Below, piece by piece: positions 33,292 to 41,925 of a DNA stretch of 64,000 nucleotides. Within the stretch, counting starts at the first letter, position 1. The number at the start of each line of letters is the position of its first letter. Below the pieces are notes generated by a model, which was not told the origin of the DNA, did not search any database, and was given only the letters and a program-made list of their open reading frames with translations. Where the stretch lies: positions 62,001-126,000 of the forward strand of contig NZ_JABBND010000017.1 in the NCBI RefSeq assembly GCF_012933465.1. The letters run 5' to 3'. Origin of the DNA: Actinomycetospora sp. TBRC 11914. Lineage in GTDB: Bacteria; Actinomycetota; Actinomycetes; Mycobacteriales; Pseudonocardiaceae. The translations under genes were made by a program, and so were the position numbers.

Positions 33292-33764
33292 GCACGGAGA
33301 CGACGGGCGAGGGGCGTCACGACGGGGGCGTGCGCGACGAGGGCCTGCGCGACGAGGGCCTGCGCGGCGACGCGGATGGTCACGACAGGGGCCCGCGCGA
33401 CGACGCGGGCCGCCCGGACGACGGGCCGGGCCGGTACACCCGCCAGCACGGCGACCAGCCCGGTCAGCATGACCACGACGCGCCGGGCTCGGACGGGGTC
33501 AGCGTCCTCGAGCCGTCGGCGTCGGAGCGGTTGCGCGGGCGCTGGCAGGAGGTCCAGGCCGCCTTCGTCGACGAGCCCCGGCAGGCGGTGACCGAGGCCG
33601 ACCAGCTCGTCGGCGAGGTGCTCGACGAGGTCAGCCGGGTGTTCCGCGACCAGCGCTCCGAGCTCGAGGCGGAGTGGAGCGGCAACACCGAGCCCGGCAC
33701 CGAGGAGCTGCGCCAGGCGCTGCGCCGCTACCGGGAGTTCTTCGACCGTCTGCTCTCCCTGTAG
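33288..33764 (+). CDS. Soluble paralogue of the upstream membrane protein
   Basis: 158 residues. The first ~70 are low-complexity Asp/Gly/Arg/His with GLRDEGLRDEGLR-like short repeats. Residues about 80-158 (ERLRGRWQEVQAAFVDEPRQAV... YREFFDRLLSL) align with the domain of the preceding protein: ERxxGxWxxxQxxFVDxPxxAVxxAD. It has no membrane segment. The GTG overlaps the upstream stop by 4 nt. The two may interact through the shared domain. Confidence 0.75.
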   Translation: MSTETTGEGRHDGGVRDEGLRDEGLRGDADGHDRGPRDDAGRPDDGPGRYTRQHGDQPGQHDHDAPGSDGVSVLEPSASERLRGRWQEVQAAFVDEPRQAVTEADQLVGEVLDEVSRVFRDQRSELEAEWSGNTEPGTEELRQALRRYREFFDRLLSL

Positions 33765-33946
33765 GAGACCACTCCCAGGACCGCCCGGGCCGCACACGTC
33801 GCGTCCCGGGTGGTCGCTCGTTCGGCGCAGCTGACGTACACGCAGCGCGAGATCTACGCGAGGTGGCCGATGTTCCGGCCGCCGTGATCCCCGACTCTCG
33901 GTGCCAGCTCGTCCGCAAGGAGGACGATCGGACACCAGGAGTAGTC

Positions 33947-34501
33947 GTGGGTTACTTCGCCTTCCAGTGGGCGGTCATCATCATCGGCCTGGCCCTGCAC
34001 GTCGGGTTCGACCGGTCCCGCTCCCGGCACACGAAGGGACGGATCGCCGAGCTGGCCGCCCTGTGGCTCGTCGTCGGCTTCGGCGCCTGGTCGATCTGGG
34101 GCGGCGTGTTCCACGTCGGCCCGACGTCGACCGCGATCGCCGACCAGATCGGCTACGCGCCGTCGATGTTCCAGTGGGAGGTCGGCTGGGCCGACATCGC
34201 GTTCGGCGTGCTCGGGGTCCTCTGCGTGGCCAGGCGCTTCCGCGGCGGCTGGACCGACGCCCTGCTCGCGGGCCTCGCGATCTACTTCTACGGCGACGGC
34301 ATCGGGCACATCATGCAGCTCGTCGCCCACGGCAACACCGCGCCCGACAACGTCTGGGCGCTGCCGGCGGACTTCCTCATCCCCACCCTGAGCATCGTCG
34401 CCGTCCTCGTCGCGCGCCGGCTCGGCACCTACAGCCGACCCGCTGTCCCGGCGGCCGCGGGCGGGGCGCACGAGGCGCCCGAGCGCCCCGTCGCCGCCTG
34501 A
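33947..34501 (+). CDS. Multi-pass membrane protein, DUF6790-like
   Basis: 184 residues from the GTG at 33947 (AGGAG upstream). It has about five hydrophobic segments: FAFQWAVIIIGLALHVGF, LAALWLVVGFGAWSIWGGVF, WADIAFGVLGVLCVA, DALLAGLAIYFYGDGIGHIM and FLIPTLSIVAVLVA. The architecture is like DUF6790 proteins, though I hold that name loosely. It has a soluble Ala/Pro-rich tail and no known activity. A 25-bp-arm hairpin follows. Confidence 0.7.
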   Translation: MGYFAFQWAVIIIGLALHVGFDRSRSRHTKGRIAELAALWLVVGFGAWSIWGGVFHVGPTSTAIADQIGYAPSMFQWEVGWADIAFGVLGVLCVARRFRGGWTDALLAGLAIYFYGDGIGHIMQLVAHGNTAPDNVWALPADFLIPTLSIVAVLVARRLGTYSRPAVPAAAGGAHEAPERPVAA

Positions 34502-34569
34502 GCCCCGGACCCGCGCCCGGGCACGAGGGTCCCGCGACCGCCCCGGTGCGGGCCTGACCCCGGTGCGCC

Positions 34570-34626
34570 ACGTCAGCGGTGTGCCATCGCAGACACCGGA
34601 CGTCTGCGATGGCACACCGCTGACGT
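34570..34626. repeat. Perfect 25-bp-arm hairpin, family E
   Basis: Arm 34570-34594 (ACGTCAGCGGTGTGCCATCG...) pairs perfectly with 34602-34626 around a 7-nt loop. It lies between convergent genes and ends 2 bp before the LuxR stop, so it probably terminates both. Confidence 0.8.
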
Positions 34627-34628
34627 CG

Positions 34629-37334
34629 TCAGGCCCTCCGACGGGACAGCTCCGCCGCCAGCTCCACCCGGGAGCGCAGCCCGAGCTTGCGCAGCACGTG
34701 GGAGATGTGGGTCTGCACGGTCCGGGGCGAGATGAACAGCCGGGCCCCGACCTGCGGGCTCGTCATCCCCTCGCCGACGAGCTCCGCGATCTGCCGCTCG
34801 GTCGGGGTCAGGCTCTCCCAGCCGGTGCTCGGCCGGCTGCGCCGGCCGCGGGCCCCGAGCCGGACACCGCCGTCGCGCAGCCGGGCGGCGAGCCGGCGCT
34901 CGACGGTCACCGCGCCGACCGAGGAGGCGAGCGCGGTGGCGCGGGCGCCCGCCGCGCGGGCCTCGTCCACGGCCCCGACGACGACGGCGAGGCACGCCAG
35001 CTCCTCGCGGGCGGTCATCTCGTCGGCGACCTGCCCCAGCGACTGCAGCTCGTCGGCGGCGGCCCGGGCGGCGGCGAGGTCGCGGGCGTCGAGCGCGAGC
35101 ACCAGGCGGGCGACCGGGGCGAGCGCCACCGCCTGGTCGAGCGGGACCGTCGCGGTGTCGCGGGCCACCCGCGCGGCGAGGTCCTCGTCGCCCGCGGCCC
35201 GCGCCAGGCGCAGCGTGTCGACGCCGGCGAGCAGCGGCCACACCAGCCGGCCGCCGTCGAGGGCACCGCGCCAGGCCCGCCCGGCGAGCGCCGCGGCCTC
35301 GCGGGTCCGGCCGCGGGCGTCCAGGAGCAGCGCCTCGGCGAGGTCGACCACCGGCACCCCGAACTGCTGCGGCACCTCCAGCGCGCGCCACGCGTCGATC
35401 GCCGCCTCGGCCGCGTCGAGCTCGCCGCGGTCGACCCGGAGGCGGGCGAGGGTCGCGACCGGCCGCGAGGTCCACGCGGTGCCGGTGAGCCGGGCCGCGT
35501 CGAGACATGAGCCGACCTCGGCGAGCGCGTCGTCCCAGGCGCCGGTGGCGTGCAGGATGCCCGCGGCCATCGCGTGGTGGTACGGGGAGAGCCAGAGGTT
35601 CCCGGCCCGACGGACCGCGTCGGAGAGCTCCCGGGCACGATGCGGGCCCTCGGCGGCGGCCGCCAGGAAGACCGGCCACAGCGGTGTGCTGGGCCCGCTC
35701 GCCCAGGGCGCCGGGTCGAGGTCCTCGCGGAGCGCGGCGGCGGCGCGGGCGCGCGCGTAGCCCTCGGCCGGGCGGGCCAGCAGGTAGAGCTCGATCGCGT
35801 CGCTGACGAGGGCGCTGGAACCGGCCGAGGGCTCCGCCGGCGGGTCGGGGCGCTGCCGGCCCCCGAGCACGGCCGCCCACCGGCGCACGTCGGTGAGCGC
35901 GGCCCGGGCCTCGGGGGCGGTGACCCGCTCCAGCGCGGTGTCGACCTGGCCGATCGCGGCGTCCACGCGGGCGCTGCTGACCAGGCAGAACACCAGCACG
36001 CGCAGCAGGGTGGCGCGCACCGCGGGGTCCCGGGAGAGCGCCAGGCGGCGGCGTGCGACCTCCTCCACGGCGTCGATCTGCCCCGAGGTCGCGAGGGCGG
36101 CGACCCGCTCGACGTCCACCGCGGCGGCCTCCGCGGACTCGTCGGGCAGCCGGCGCGCCGCCTCTGCGAGCAGCTCCGCGGCCTGGGCGGGCGCGTGCCG
36201 GAGCTCGGTCGCCGCCGCCCGGAGCACCGCGACGGCGTCGGCGCGCCCCGCGTCGGCGGCGTGCCGCGCCACGGCGGGGGCGACGCCACCGGCACGCCGC
36301 AGCACCGCCGCGCACGCACCGTGCAGGGCGCGGCGCAGCGGCTCGTCGAGGTCGGCGAGCAGGACGTCGCGGTAGGTGTCGTGGACGAAGGCGACGTGCC
36401 CGTCGTCGGTCCAGCCCACGACGCCGGCCTCGACGGCCAGCCCGACCGGCTCGGCCACCGCGACGGGGGCGAGGCCGAGGACCTCGCCGAGCACCGGCAG
36501 GTCGGCGGGACCGCCCCAGACCGCCAGGACCCGCAGCAGGTCCCGCGCCCGCGGGTCGACCAGCCGCAGCGCGGCCCGCACGCCCGCCTCGAGCGACCCC
36601 GACGTGCCCGGATCGGCCCCCGAGACCTCCACGACGCCGCGGCCGACGGTCAGCGCGTCGTGCCGCTCGAGCTCGTCGAGCAGGCGGTGGGCGCGGAACG
36701 GGTTGCCGCCGGTGCCGTCGAGCAGGGCGACCAGCCGCGCCCCGGGGGCGGCGTCGAAGCGGCGCCGGACGAGCAGCGCGTGGCCGGCCGCGTCGAGGCC
36801 CTCGACCTCGGCGGTGACGACCTCGGCGCGCCCGGCGAACGCGGTCAGCGCGTCGCGCTCGGGGCTCGGCCGCCGCGCGAGCACGACGGCGACCGGCAGC
36901 GCCCGCGCCCGGTCGAGCAGGTGGGTGAGCAGGTCGAGCGTGCCCGCGTCGGCCCGGTGGGCGTCGTCGACGCCGAGGACGACCGGCCCGGAGAGGCAGG
37001 CGACGTCGAGCGCCTCGACGACGCGGTCGGCGAGGTCGGGGCGCGGCGGGTAGTCGCGGGGCAGGCCGACGAGGTCGGTGACGGTGGCGAAGGGCTGGTC
37101 GCGGCCGAGGTCGTCGGTTCCGACGCTGCGGACGTCCAGCCCTCCGGCGAGCAGCCGACGCCCGAGCGCGCCCAGGACGGTCGACTTCCCGGCGCCGGGC
37201 GCGCCGGTGAGGACCATCCCGCGGGCGTCGGTCAGGCCGTCGCCGACGAGCAGACGGGCGAGCCGCTCGGCCTGCGCGGCGCCCGGGACCTCGGCGGCGG
37301 GGGTCTCGAGGGGGCGGGAGGCCCACGTCGTCAC
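34629..37334 (-). CDS. Large ATP-binding LuxR-family regulator (LAL/MalT type)
   Basis: A 901-residue protein. Walker A is GAPGAGKST at 44-52 and a Walker-B-like VVLGVDDAHRAD follows about 75 residues later. The middle is an Ala/Leu-rich TPR-like helical array. The C-terminus (LTPTERQIAELVGEGMTSPQ then VGARLFISPRTVQTHISHVL) is a LuxR HTH. These signal-transduction ATPases bind an inducer and activate nearby genes. The target is not obvious; the gene is not flanked by a pathway. Start GTG at 37334. Confidence 0.88.
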   Translation of the reverse strand: MTTWASRPLETPAAEVPGAAQAERLARLLVGDGLTDARGMVLTGAPGAGKSTVLGALGRRLLAGGLDVRSVGTDDLGRDQPFATVTDLVGLPRDYPPRPDLADRVVEALDVACLSGPVVLGVDDAHRADAGTLDLLTHLLDRARALPVAVVLARRPSPERDALTAFAGRAEVVTAEVEGLDAAGHALLVRRRFDAAPGARLVALLDGTGGNPFRAHRLLDELERHDALTVGRGVVEVSGADPGTSGSLEAGVRAALRLVDPRARDLLRVLAVWGGPADLPVLGEVLGLAPVAVAEPVGLAVEAGVVGWTDDGHVAFVHDTYRDVLLADLDEPLRRALHGACAAVLRRAGGVAPAVARHAADAGRADAVAVLRAAATELRHAPAQAAELLAEAARRLPDESAEAAAVDVERVAALATSGQIDAVEEVARRRLALSRDPAVRATLLRVLVFCLVSSARVDAAIGQVDTALERVTAPEARAALTDVRRWAAVLGGRQRPDPPAEPSAGSSALVSDAIELYLLARPAEGYARARAAAALREDLDPAPWASGPSTPLWPVFLAAAAEGPHRARELSDAVRRAGNLWLSPYHHAMAAGILHATGAWDDALAEVGSCLDAARLTGTAWTSRPVATLARLRVDRGELDAAEAAIDAWRALEVPQQFGVPVVDLAEALLLDARGRTREAAALAGRAWRGALDGGRLVWPLLAGVDTLRLARAAGDEDLAARVARDTATVPLDQAVALAPVARLVLALDARDLAAARAAADELQSLGQVADEMTAREELACLAVVVGAVDEARAAGARATALASSVGAVTVERRLAARLRDGGVRLGARGRRSRPSTGWESLTPTERQIAELVGEGMTSPQVGARLFISPRTVQTHISHVLRKLGLRSRVELAAELSRRRA

Positions 37335-37479
37335 GGTCTCGCCTCCTCGGCCCCGGAGCGATCCATCACCCTACGTCGTCCCTCGTCCCGTTTCGAGACT
37401 CCACTGCTCCGAACGGGTGATGGGGTGGTGCGCGCCGAGCCGCTGGTCACCGGTGCAGCCGCCCGGGCAGGGTGACGCC

Positions 37480-38607
37480 GTGACCACCGACGGGCCGGCA
37501 CTGGCCGAGGCGCTCCCCGCCCTGCTCGCCGCGCTCGGCACCGGGCTGGGCGCGCCGTCGACGATCGCCCTGCCGCGGGTGCGGTCCGCCGTCCTGTTCC
37601 TCGTCGACGGGCTCGGCCGCGAGCTGCTCACCGAGCACGCCGCGGACGCGCCGTTCCTGGCCGGGATGCACGACGCCGGCCCGCTCACGGTCGGGTTCCC
37701 GACGAGCACGCCGATCAGCGTCACCAGCCTCGGGACCGGATTGCCACCCGGCGGCCACGGCACCCTCGGCGTGCGCTTCCGCGTCGACGCCACGCTGCTC
37801 GACGCCCTCACGTGGACCCAGGGCACCGACGACCTGCGCGAGCGGCTCGCGCCCGAGGTCGTCCAGCCCCACCCGACGCTCTTCGAGCGCGCCGCCGCGG
37901 CCGGCGTGGCCAGCACCGTCGTCTCCGCCCGCGCCTACCGCGAGTCGGGCCTGACGCGGTCCGCGCTGCGCGGGGCGACCTACCGCGGCGTCGGCGCGCT
38001 CGGTGACCTGGCGGCCGAGACGCTCACCGCGCTGGCCCGGCCGGGGCTCGTCTACGCCTACCACGCGGACCTCGACCAGCTCGGCCACCTGCACGGGCCC
38101 GGCTCGCTCGCCTGGCGCTGGCAGCTGCGCCAGATCGACCACCTGGTCGCGATGCTCGCCGAGGACCTCCCGCCCGGGACGCTGCTCGCGGTCACCGGCG
38201 ACCACGGGATGGTGGCCGTCGACCGGCGCCACGACGCCGACACCCACCCCGACCTCCTCCTCGCCGAGCCGGTGGTGGGCGGCGACCCCCGGGCCCGGCT
38301 GGTGTACGCCCGGCCCGGCAGCGCGCCCGACGTGCTCGCGGCCTGGCGCGCGACCCTGGGCGGCGACGCCACCGTGCTCACCGGGGAGCAGGCGATCGAC
38401 GACGGGTGGTTCGGGCCGGTCGACGACGCCGTCCGGGACCGTGTCCCCGACGTCGTCGCGGTGACCCGCGGCTCCGCCGCGGTCGTGCGCTCCGAGGGGG
38501 AGCCGGTCCTCGCGCGGCTGCCCGGGCAGCACGGCGCGGTGACCGACGCCGAACGGTTCGTCCCGCTGCTCGTCCACGCCGCGGATGCGGCGTCACCCGC
38601 CGGCTGA
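37480..38607 (+). CDS. Alkaline phosphatase superfamily nucleotide pyrophosphatase/phosphodiesterase-like protein
   Basis: 375 residues. Metal ligands and nucleophile of the superfamily are present: Asp43 (LFLVDGLG), Thr75 (GFPTSTPIS) as nucleophile, AYHADLDQLGHLHGP, VTGDHGMV and LPGQHG. The GTG at 37480 is used; a GTG at 37472 is out of frame. No signal peptide is apparent, so it is probably cytoplasmic. The substrate is unknown (phosphodiester or phosphonate). Confidence 0.86.
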   Translation: MTTDGPALAEALPALLAALGTGLGAPSTIALPRVRSAVLFLVDGLGRELLTEHAADAPFLAGMHDAGPLTVGFPTSTPISVTSLGTGLPPGGHGTLGVRFRVDATLLDALTWTQGTDDLRERLAPEVVQPHPTLFERAAAAGVASTVVSARAYRESGLTRSALRGATYRGVGALGDLAAETLTALARPGLVYAYHADLDQLGHLHGPGSLAWRWQLRQIDHLVAMLAEDLPPGTLLAVTGDHGMVAVDRRHDADTHPDLLLAEPVVGGDPRARLVYARPGSAPDVLAAWRATLGGDATVLTGEQAIDDGWFGPVDDAVRDRVPDVVAVTRGSAAVVRSEGEPVLARLPGQHGAVTDAERFVPLLVHAADAASPAG

Positions 38608-38745
38608 CGCCGCAGGCGAGATCATTCCTGGCCAGCGGAAACGACGCTGTGCGCGCCGTCACGCGGCTGGGTTAATGTCCGAGAAGAGGTGTCGGGATGC
38701 ACGACGGCGTCCCGTGAACCGCGACGAGGGCACGAAGGAGCACGC

Positions 38746-41121
38746 GTGAGCGTCACGACCCATTCCGGTGGCTCGATCCTGGGGCACGCGGTCAAGCGGA
38801 CCGAGGACCAGGAACTCATCACGGGGGCCGGGCTGTACACCGGCGACCTCCCCGTCGAGGGGTCGCTGCACGCGGTGTTCGTCCGTTCCCCGATCGCCCA
38901 CGGCACCCTCGGCGACATCGACGTCGAGGAGGCCAAGGGGATGCCGGGCGTGGTGGCCGTGTACACCCACGCCGACCTCGACGTCGCCGACCGGCCCGGC
39001 CTGCCCGGCGTCGTGCCCGACGCCATGGCCCGCCCGCACCTGGCGACGGGCAAGGTGCGCTTCGTCGGCGACATCGTCGCCGTCGTCATCGGCGAGACCG
39101 CGGGCCAGGCGCTCGACGCGGCCGAGACCGTCTTCCCCGACATCGACCCGCTGCCCGCGGTCACCGGGATCGAGGAGGCCTACGCCGACGGCGCGCCGCT
39201 GCTGTTCGACGAGGTCGGCAGCAACCTGTGCGCCGGCGCCGGCACGGGCGACGTCGAAGGAATCTTCGACGAGGCCGACGTCGTCGTGAGCGGGAAGTTC
39301 TACAACCAGAAGCTCGCGGGCGTGCCGATGGAGCCCAACGCCTGCGTCGCGGAGCCGGGCACCCCGGAGGGCGGCATCACCCTCTGGCTGTCCACCCAGA
39401 CCCCGCACGGCGCACGGGACGCCCTCGCCGGCGACCTCGGCCTCGAGGCCGACCAGGTCCGCGTCGTCGCCCCGCGCGTGGGCGGCGGCTTCGGGCCCAA
39501 GGCCACGGCCTACCCCGAGTACACGATCGCCGCGAAGGCGGCGCTGGTGCTCGGTCGCCCGGTCCGCTGGACCGAGACCCGCTCCGAGAACATGCTCTCG
39601 ATGGTCCACGGCCGCGCCCAGGTCCAGTGGGCCGAGCTCGGCGTCAAGAACGACGGCAAGATCGTCGGGCTCCGCGCGACGGTCATCGGTGACGGCGGGG
39701 CCTACCCGGCGGTCGGCGCGATCCTCCCGAGCCTCACGCAGCTCCTGGCCCAGGGCGTCTACGACATCCCGGCCATCGACTTCACCTGGAAGACCGTCGT
39801 CACCAACACGACGACCGTCGGCGCGTACCGCGGCGCCGGGCGCCCCGAGGCGACCCAGCTGCTCGAGCGCATCATCGACATGGCGGCCGACGAGATCGGG
39901 GTCGACCCGCTCGAGATGCGGCGGCTGAACTACCTGCAGCCCGAGCAGTACCCGATGACCTCGCTGACCGGCGCCGAGTACGACAACGCCGACCACGAGA
40001 AGTCCCTCGAGGCGGTCAAGGCGGCCGCCGGCTACGACCAGCTGCTCGCCGAGCAGAAGCGTCGCCGCGACGCGGGGGAGCGGGTCGCGATGGGCATCGG
40101 GATCGGCTCCTACGTCGAGGTCACCGCCCCGCTGGGTCTCGACGGCGAGTACGGCTCCGCCCAGGCCCACCCCGACGGCACGTTCACCGTCATGGCCGGC
40201 ACCAGCGCCCACGGGCAGGGCCACGAGACGGCGTTCGCGCAGCTCGCCTCCTCGGTGCTCGGCGTGCCGATGGACAAGGTGAAGGTCGTGCAGTCCGACA
40301 CCGCCGTCGTGCGCTCCGGGGCGGGGACGCTGGGCTCGCGCTCGCTGCAGACCGGCGGGAGCGCCATCCACAACGCCTCGCAGGAGCTCGTCTCGCGGGC
40401 CCGCGAGATCGCGGCGCACCTGCTCGAGGCCGCCGTCGAGGACATCGAGCACTCCGACGACGGGTTCGGCGTGCGCGGCGTCGCCGGCCACACGGTGAGC
40501 TGGTCGCAGATCGCGACCGCGTCCGAGGACGGCACCGGCCTCGAGGACGGCAACGGCCGCGCGCTGCGCGAGGACCTGGACTTCAAGCAGGGCCAGTCCA
40601 GCTTCCCGTTCGGCTCGCACATCTCGGTCGTCGACGTGGACCTCGACACCGGCATGGTGACCCCGCGGCGCCACGTCGCGGTCGACGACTGCGGGAAGAT
40701 CCTCAACCCGATGCTCGTCGCGGGCCAGCAGCACGGCGGGATCGCGCAGGGCATCTCGCAGGCGCTCTTCGAGCGGGTCACCTACGACGAGGACGGCAAC
40801 CCGACGTCGGGCAACCTGGCGTCGTACACCATCCCGTCGGCCGCCGACCTGTGCTCCTACGAGGCCTCCAACACCGAGACGCCGACCTTCCTCAACCCGA
40901 TCGGCGCGAAGGGGATCGGGGAGTCCGGGACCATCGGGTCGACCCCGGCGGTGCACAACGCCGTCGTCGACGCCGTGTCCCACCTCGGCGTGCGCCACAT
41001 CGACATGCCGCTCACCCCGGAGGCGGTGTGGCGGGCGATCCAGGGCGTGTCGGCCTCGGACCCCGCGACCCGGCAGCAGGCCGGCCCGGAGTACGCCGGG
41101 ATGGCGGGCACCGAGAACTGA
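38746..41121 (+). CDS. Orphan molybdenum hydroxylase large subunit (form II CoxL-like)
   Basis: A 791-residue xanthine dehydrogenase family subunit. [12 protein letters not shown] (245-256) is the cofactor motif. AYRGAGR (360-366) is the exact form II 'putative CO dehydrogenase' loop, not AYx[17 protein letters not shown] near the C-terminus holds the catalytic Glu. AAGGAG at 38735-38740 supports the GTG at 38746. No CoxM or CoxS gene adjoins it, so it must borrow partner subunits, perhaps those at 2981-5028. The substrate is unknown; form II enzymes are generally not efficient CO oxidisers. Confidence 0.9.
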   Translation: MSVTTHSGGSILGHAVKRTEDQELITGAGLYTGDLPVEGSLHAVFVRSPIAHGTLGDIDVEEAKGMPGVVAVYTHADLDVADRPGLPGVVPDAMARPHLATGKVRFVGDIVAVVIGETAGQALDAAETVFPDIDPLPAVTGIEEAYADGAPLLFDEVGSNLCAGAGTGDVEGIFDEADVVVSGKFYNQKLAGVPMEPNACVAEPGTPEGGITLWLSTQTPHGARDALAGDLGLEADQVRVVAPRVGGGFGPKATAYPEYTIAAKAALVLGRPVRWTETRSENMLSMVHGRAQVQWAELGVKNDGKIVGLRATVIGDGGAYPAVGAILPSLTQLLAQGVYDIPAIDFTWKTVVTNTTTVGAYRGAGRPEATQLLERIIDMAADEIGVDPLEMRRLNYLQPEQYPMTSLTGAEYDNADHEKSLEAVKAAAGYDQLLAEQKRRRDAGERVAMGIGIGSYVEVTAPLGLDGEYGSAQAHPDGTFTVMAGTSAHGQGHETAFAQLASSVLGVPMDKVKVVQSDTAVVRSGAGTLGSRSLQTGGSAIHNASQELVSRAREIAAHLLEAAVEDIEHSDDGFGVRGVAGHTVSWSQIATASEDGTGLEDGNGRALREDLDFKQGQSSFPFGSHISVVDVDLDTGMVTPRRHVAVDDCGKILNPMLVAGQQHGGIAQGISQALFERVTYDEDGNPTSGNLASYTIPSAADLCSYEASNTETPTFLNPIGAKGIGESGTIGSTPAVHNAVVDAVSHLGVRHIDMPLTPEAVWRAIQGVSASDPATRQQAGPEYAGMAGTEN

Positions 41122-41235
41122 GCGTGGTGGCCGGGTCGCGGTCGGTGATGCAGTAGCGCGCTACGGCATCGTCGGCCGCGACCCCGGCGCGATCATCCGT
41201 CCGGCTCCCACCACTCCGCCGGAAGGTCGCGCCCG

Positions 41236-41784
41236 ATGACGTCCGTCGTCCCGTTCACCAGCAACCACTCGGACGTCAGCACGAACGAGGGCTACCAGTA
41301 CGAGTTCCGCTGCCTGCGCTGCGGCAACGGCTTCCGCTCGCGGTTCCGGCACTCGATCAGCGGGACGGGCGGGCGGATCGCCGCCCTCGCCGGCGGGCTC
41401 ATGGGCGGGGAGTGGGGCGGCCGCATCGAGCAGTTCGGGCTGATGGCCGGCTGGAACCGCAGCAGCACCCGCGGCTCGACGAACGACAAGCACCTGCTCG
41501 AGGCCTCGCAGGACGTGGCCGACGAGTTCGTGCAGTGCCGCGGGTGCGGGCAGTGGCTGTGCCGGCAGGTGTGCTGGAACGACGCGGCCGGCTACTGCGT
41601 CGGGTGCGTCCCCCGGCAGGCCCCGGTGATCCCGGGCCGCTGCGGGCGCTGCGGGTCCTACGGCGACGGCGCGTACTGCGGTCACTGCGGCGGTCCGCTG
41701 CGGGCGACGACGGCGTGCGGGCACTGCGGCACCCAGCTCGGCACCGGCAACTTCTGCCCGGGGTGCGGCACGCCGCGGGGGTGA
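41236..41784 (+). CDS. Zinc-ribbon protein
   Basis: A 182-residue protein with many CxxC pairs: FRCLRCG near the N-terminus, VQCRGCGQWLC then YCVGC in the middle, and three more in the C-terminal 60 residues (RCGRCG, YCGHCG, ACGHCG, FCPGCG). The centre is Gly-rich (GGRIAALAGGLMGGEWGG). It resembles TFIIB-like zinc-ribbon and double-zinc-ribbon proteins of actinobacteria with unknown partners. The ATG at 41236 is the first in frame. Confidence 0.75.
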   Translation: MTSVVPFTSNHSDVSTNEGYQYEFRCLRCGNGFRSRFRHSISGTGGRIAALAGGLMGGEWGGRIEQFGLMAGWNRSSTRGSTNDKHLLEASQDVADEFVQCRGCGQWLCRQVCWNDAAGYCVGCVPRQAPVIPGRCGRCGSYGDGAYCGHCGGPLRATTACGHCGTQLGTGNFCPGCGTPRG

Positions 41785-41805
41785 GGGTCGGGGTGCCGGG
41801 GAGGG

Positions 41806-41849
41806 GCACTGGAGGCAGGTCCGAGGGTCCTCGCGGCTGCGCCCAGTGC
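41806..41849 (+). terminator. Weak inverted repeat after zinc-ribbon gene
   Basis: GCACTGG (41806-41812) and CCAGTGC (41843-41849) arms with a long GC-rich loop. It may be a terminator; the arms are short. Confidence 0.25.
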
Positions 41850-41925
41850 TCGTGACCATGGGGCCGCGCCCCCGCGACCGGGGTCCGGCCGTGCCCGATC
41901 GGGACCCCGTGCCACGATCGGCCCG

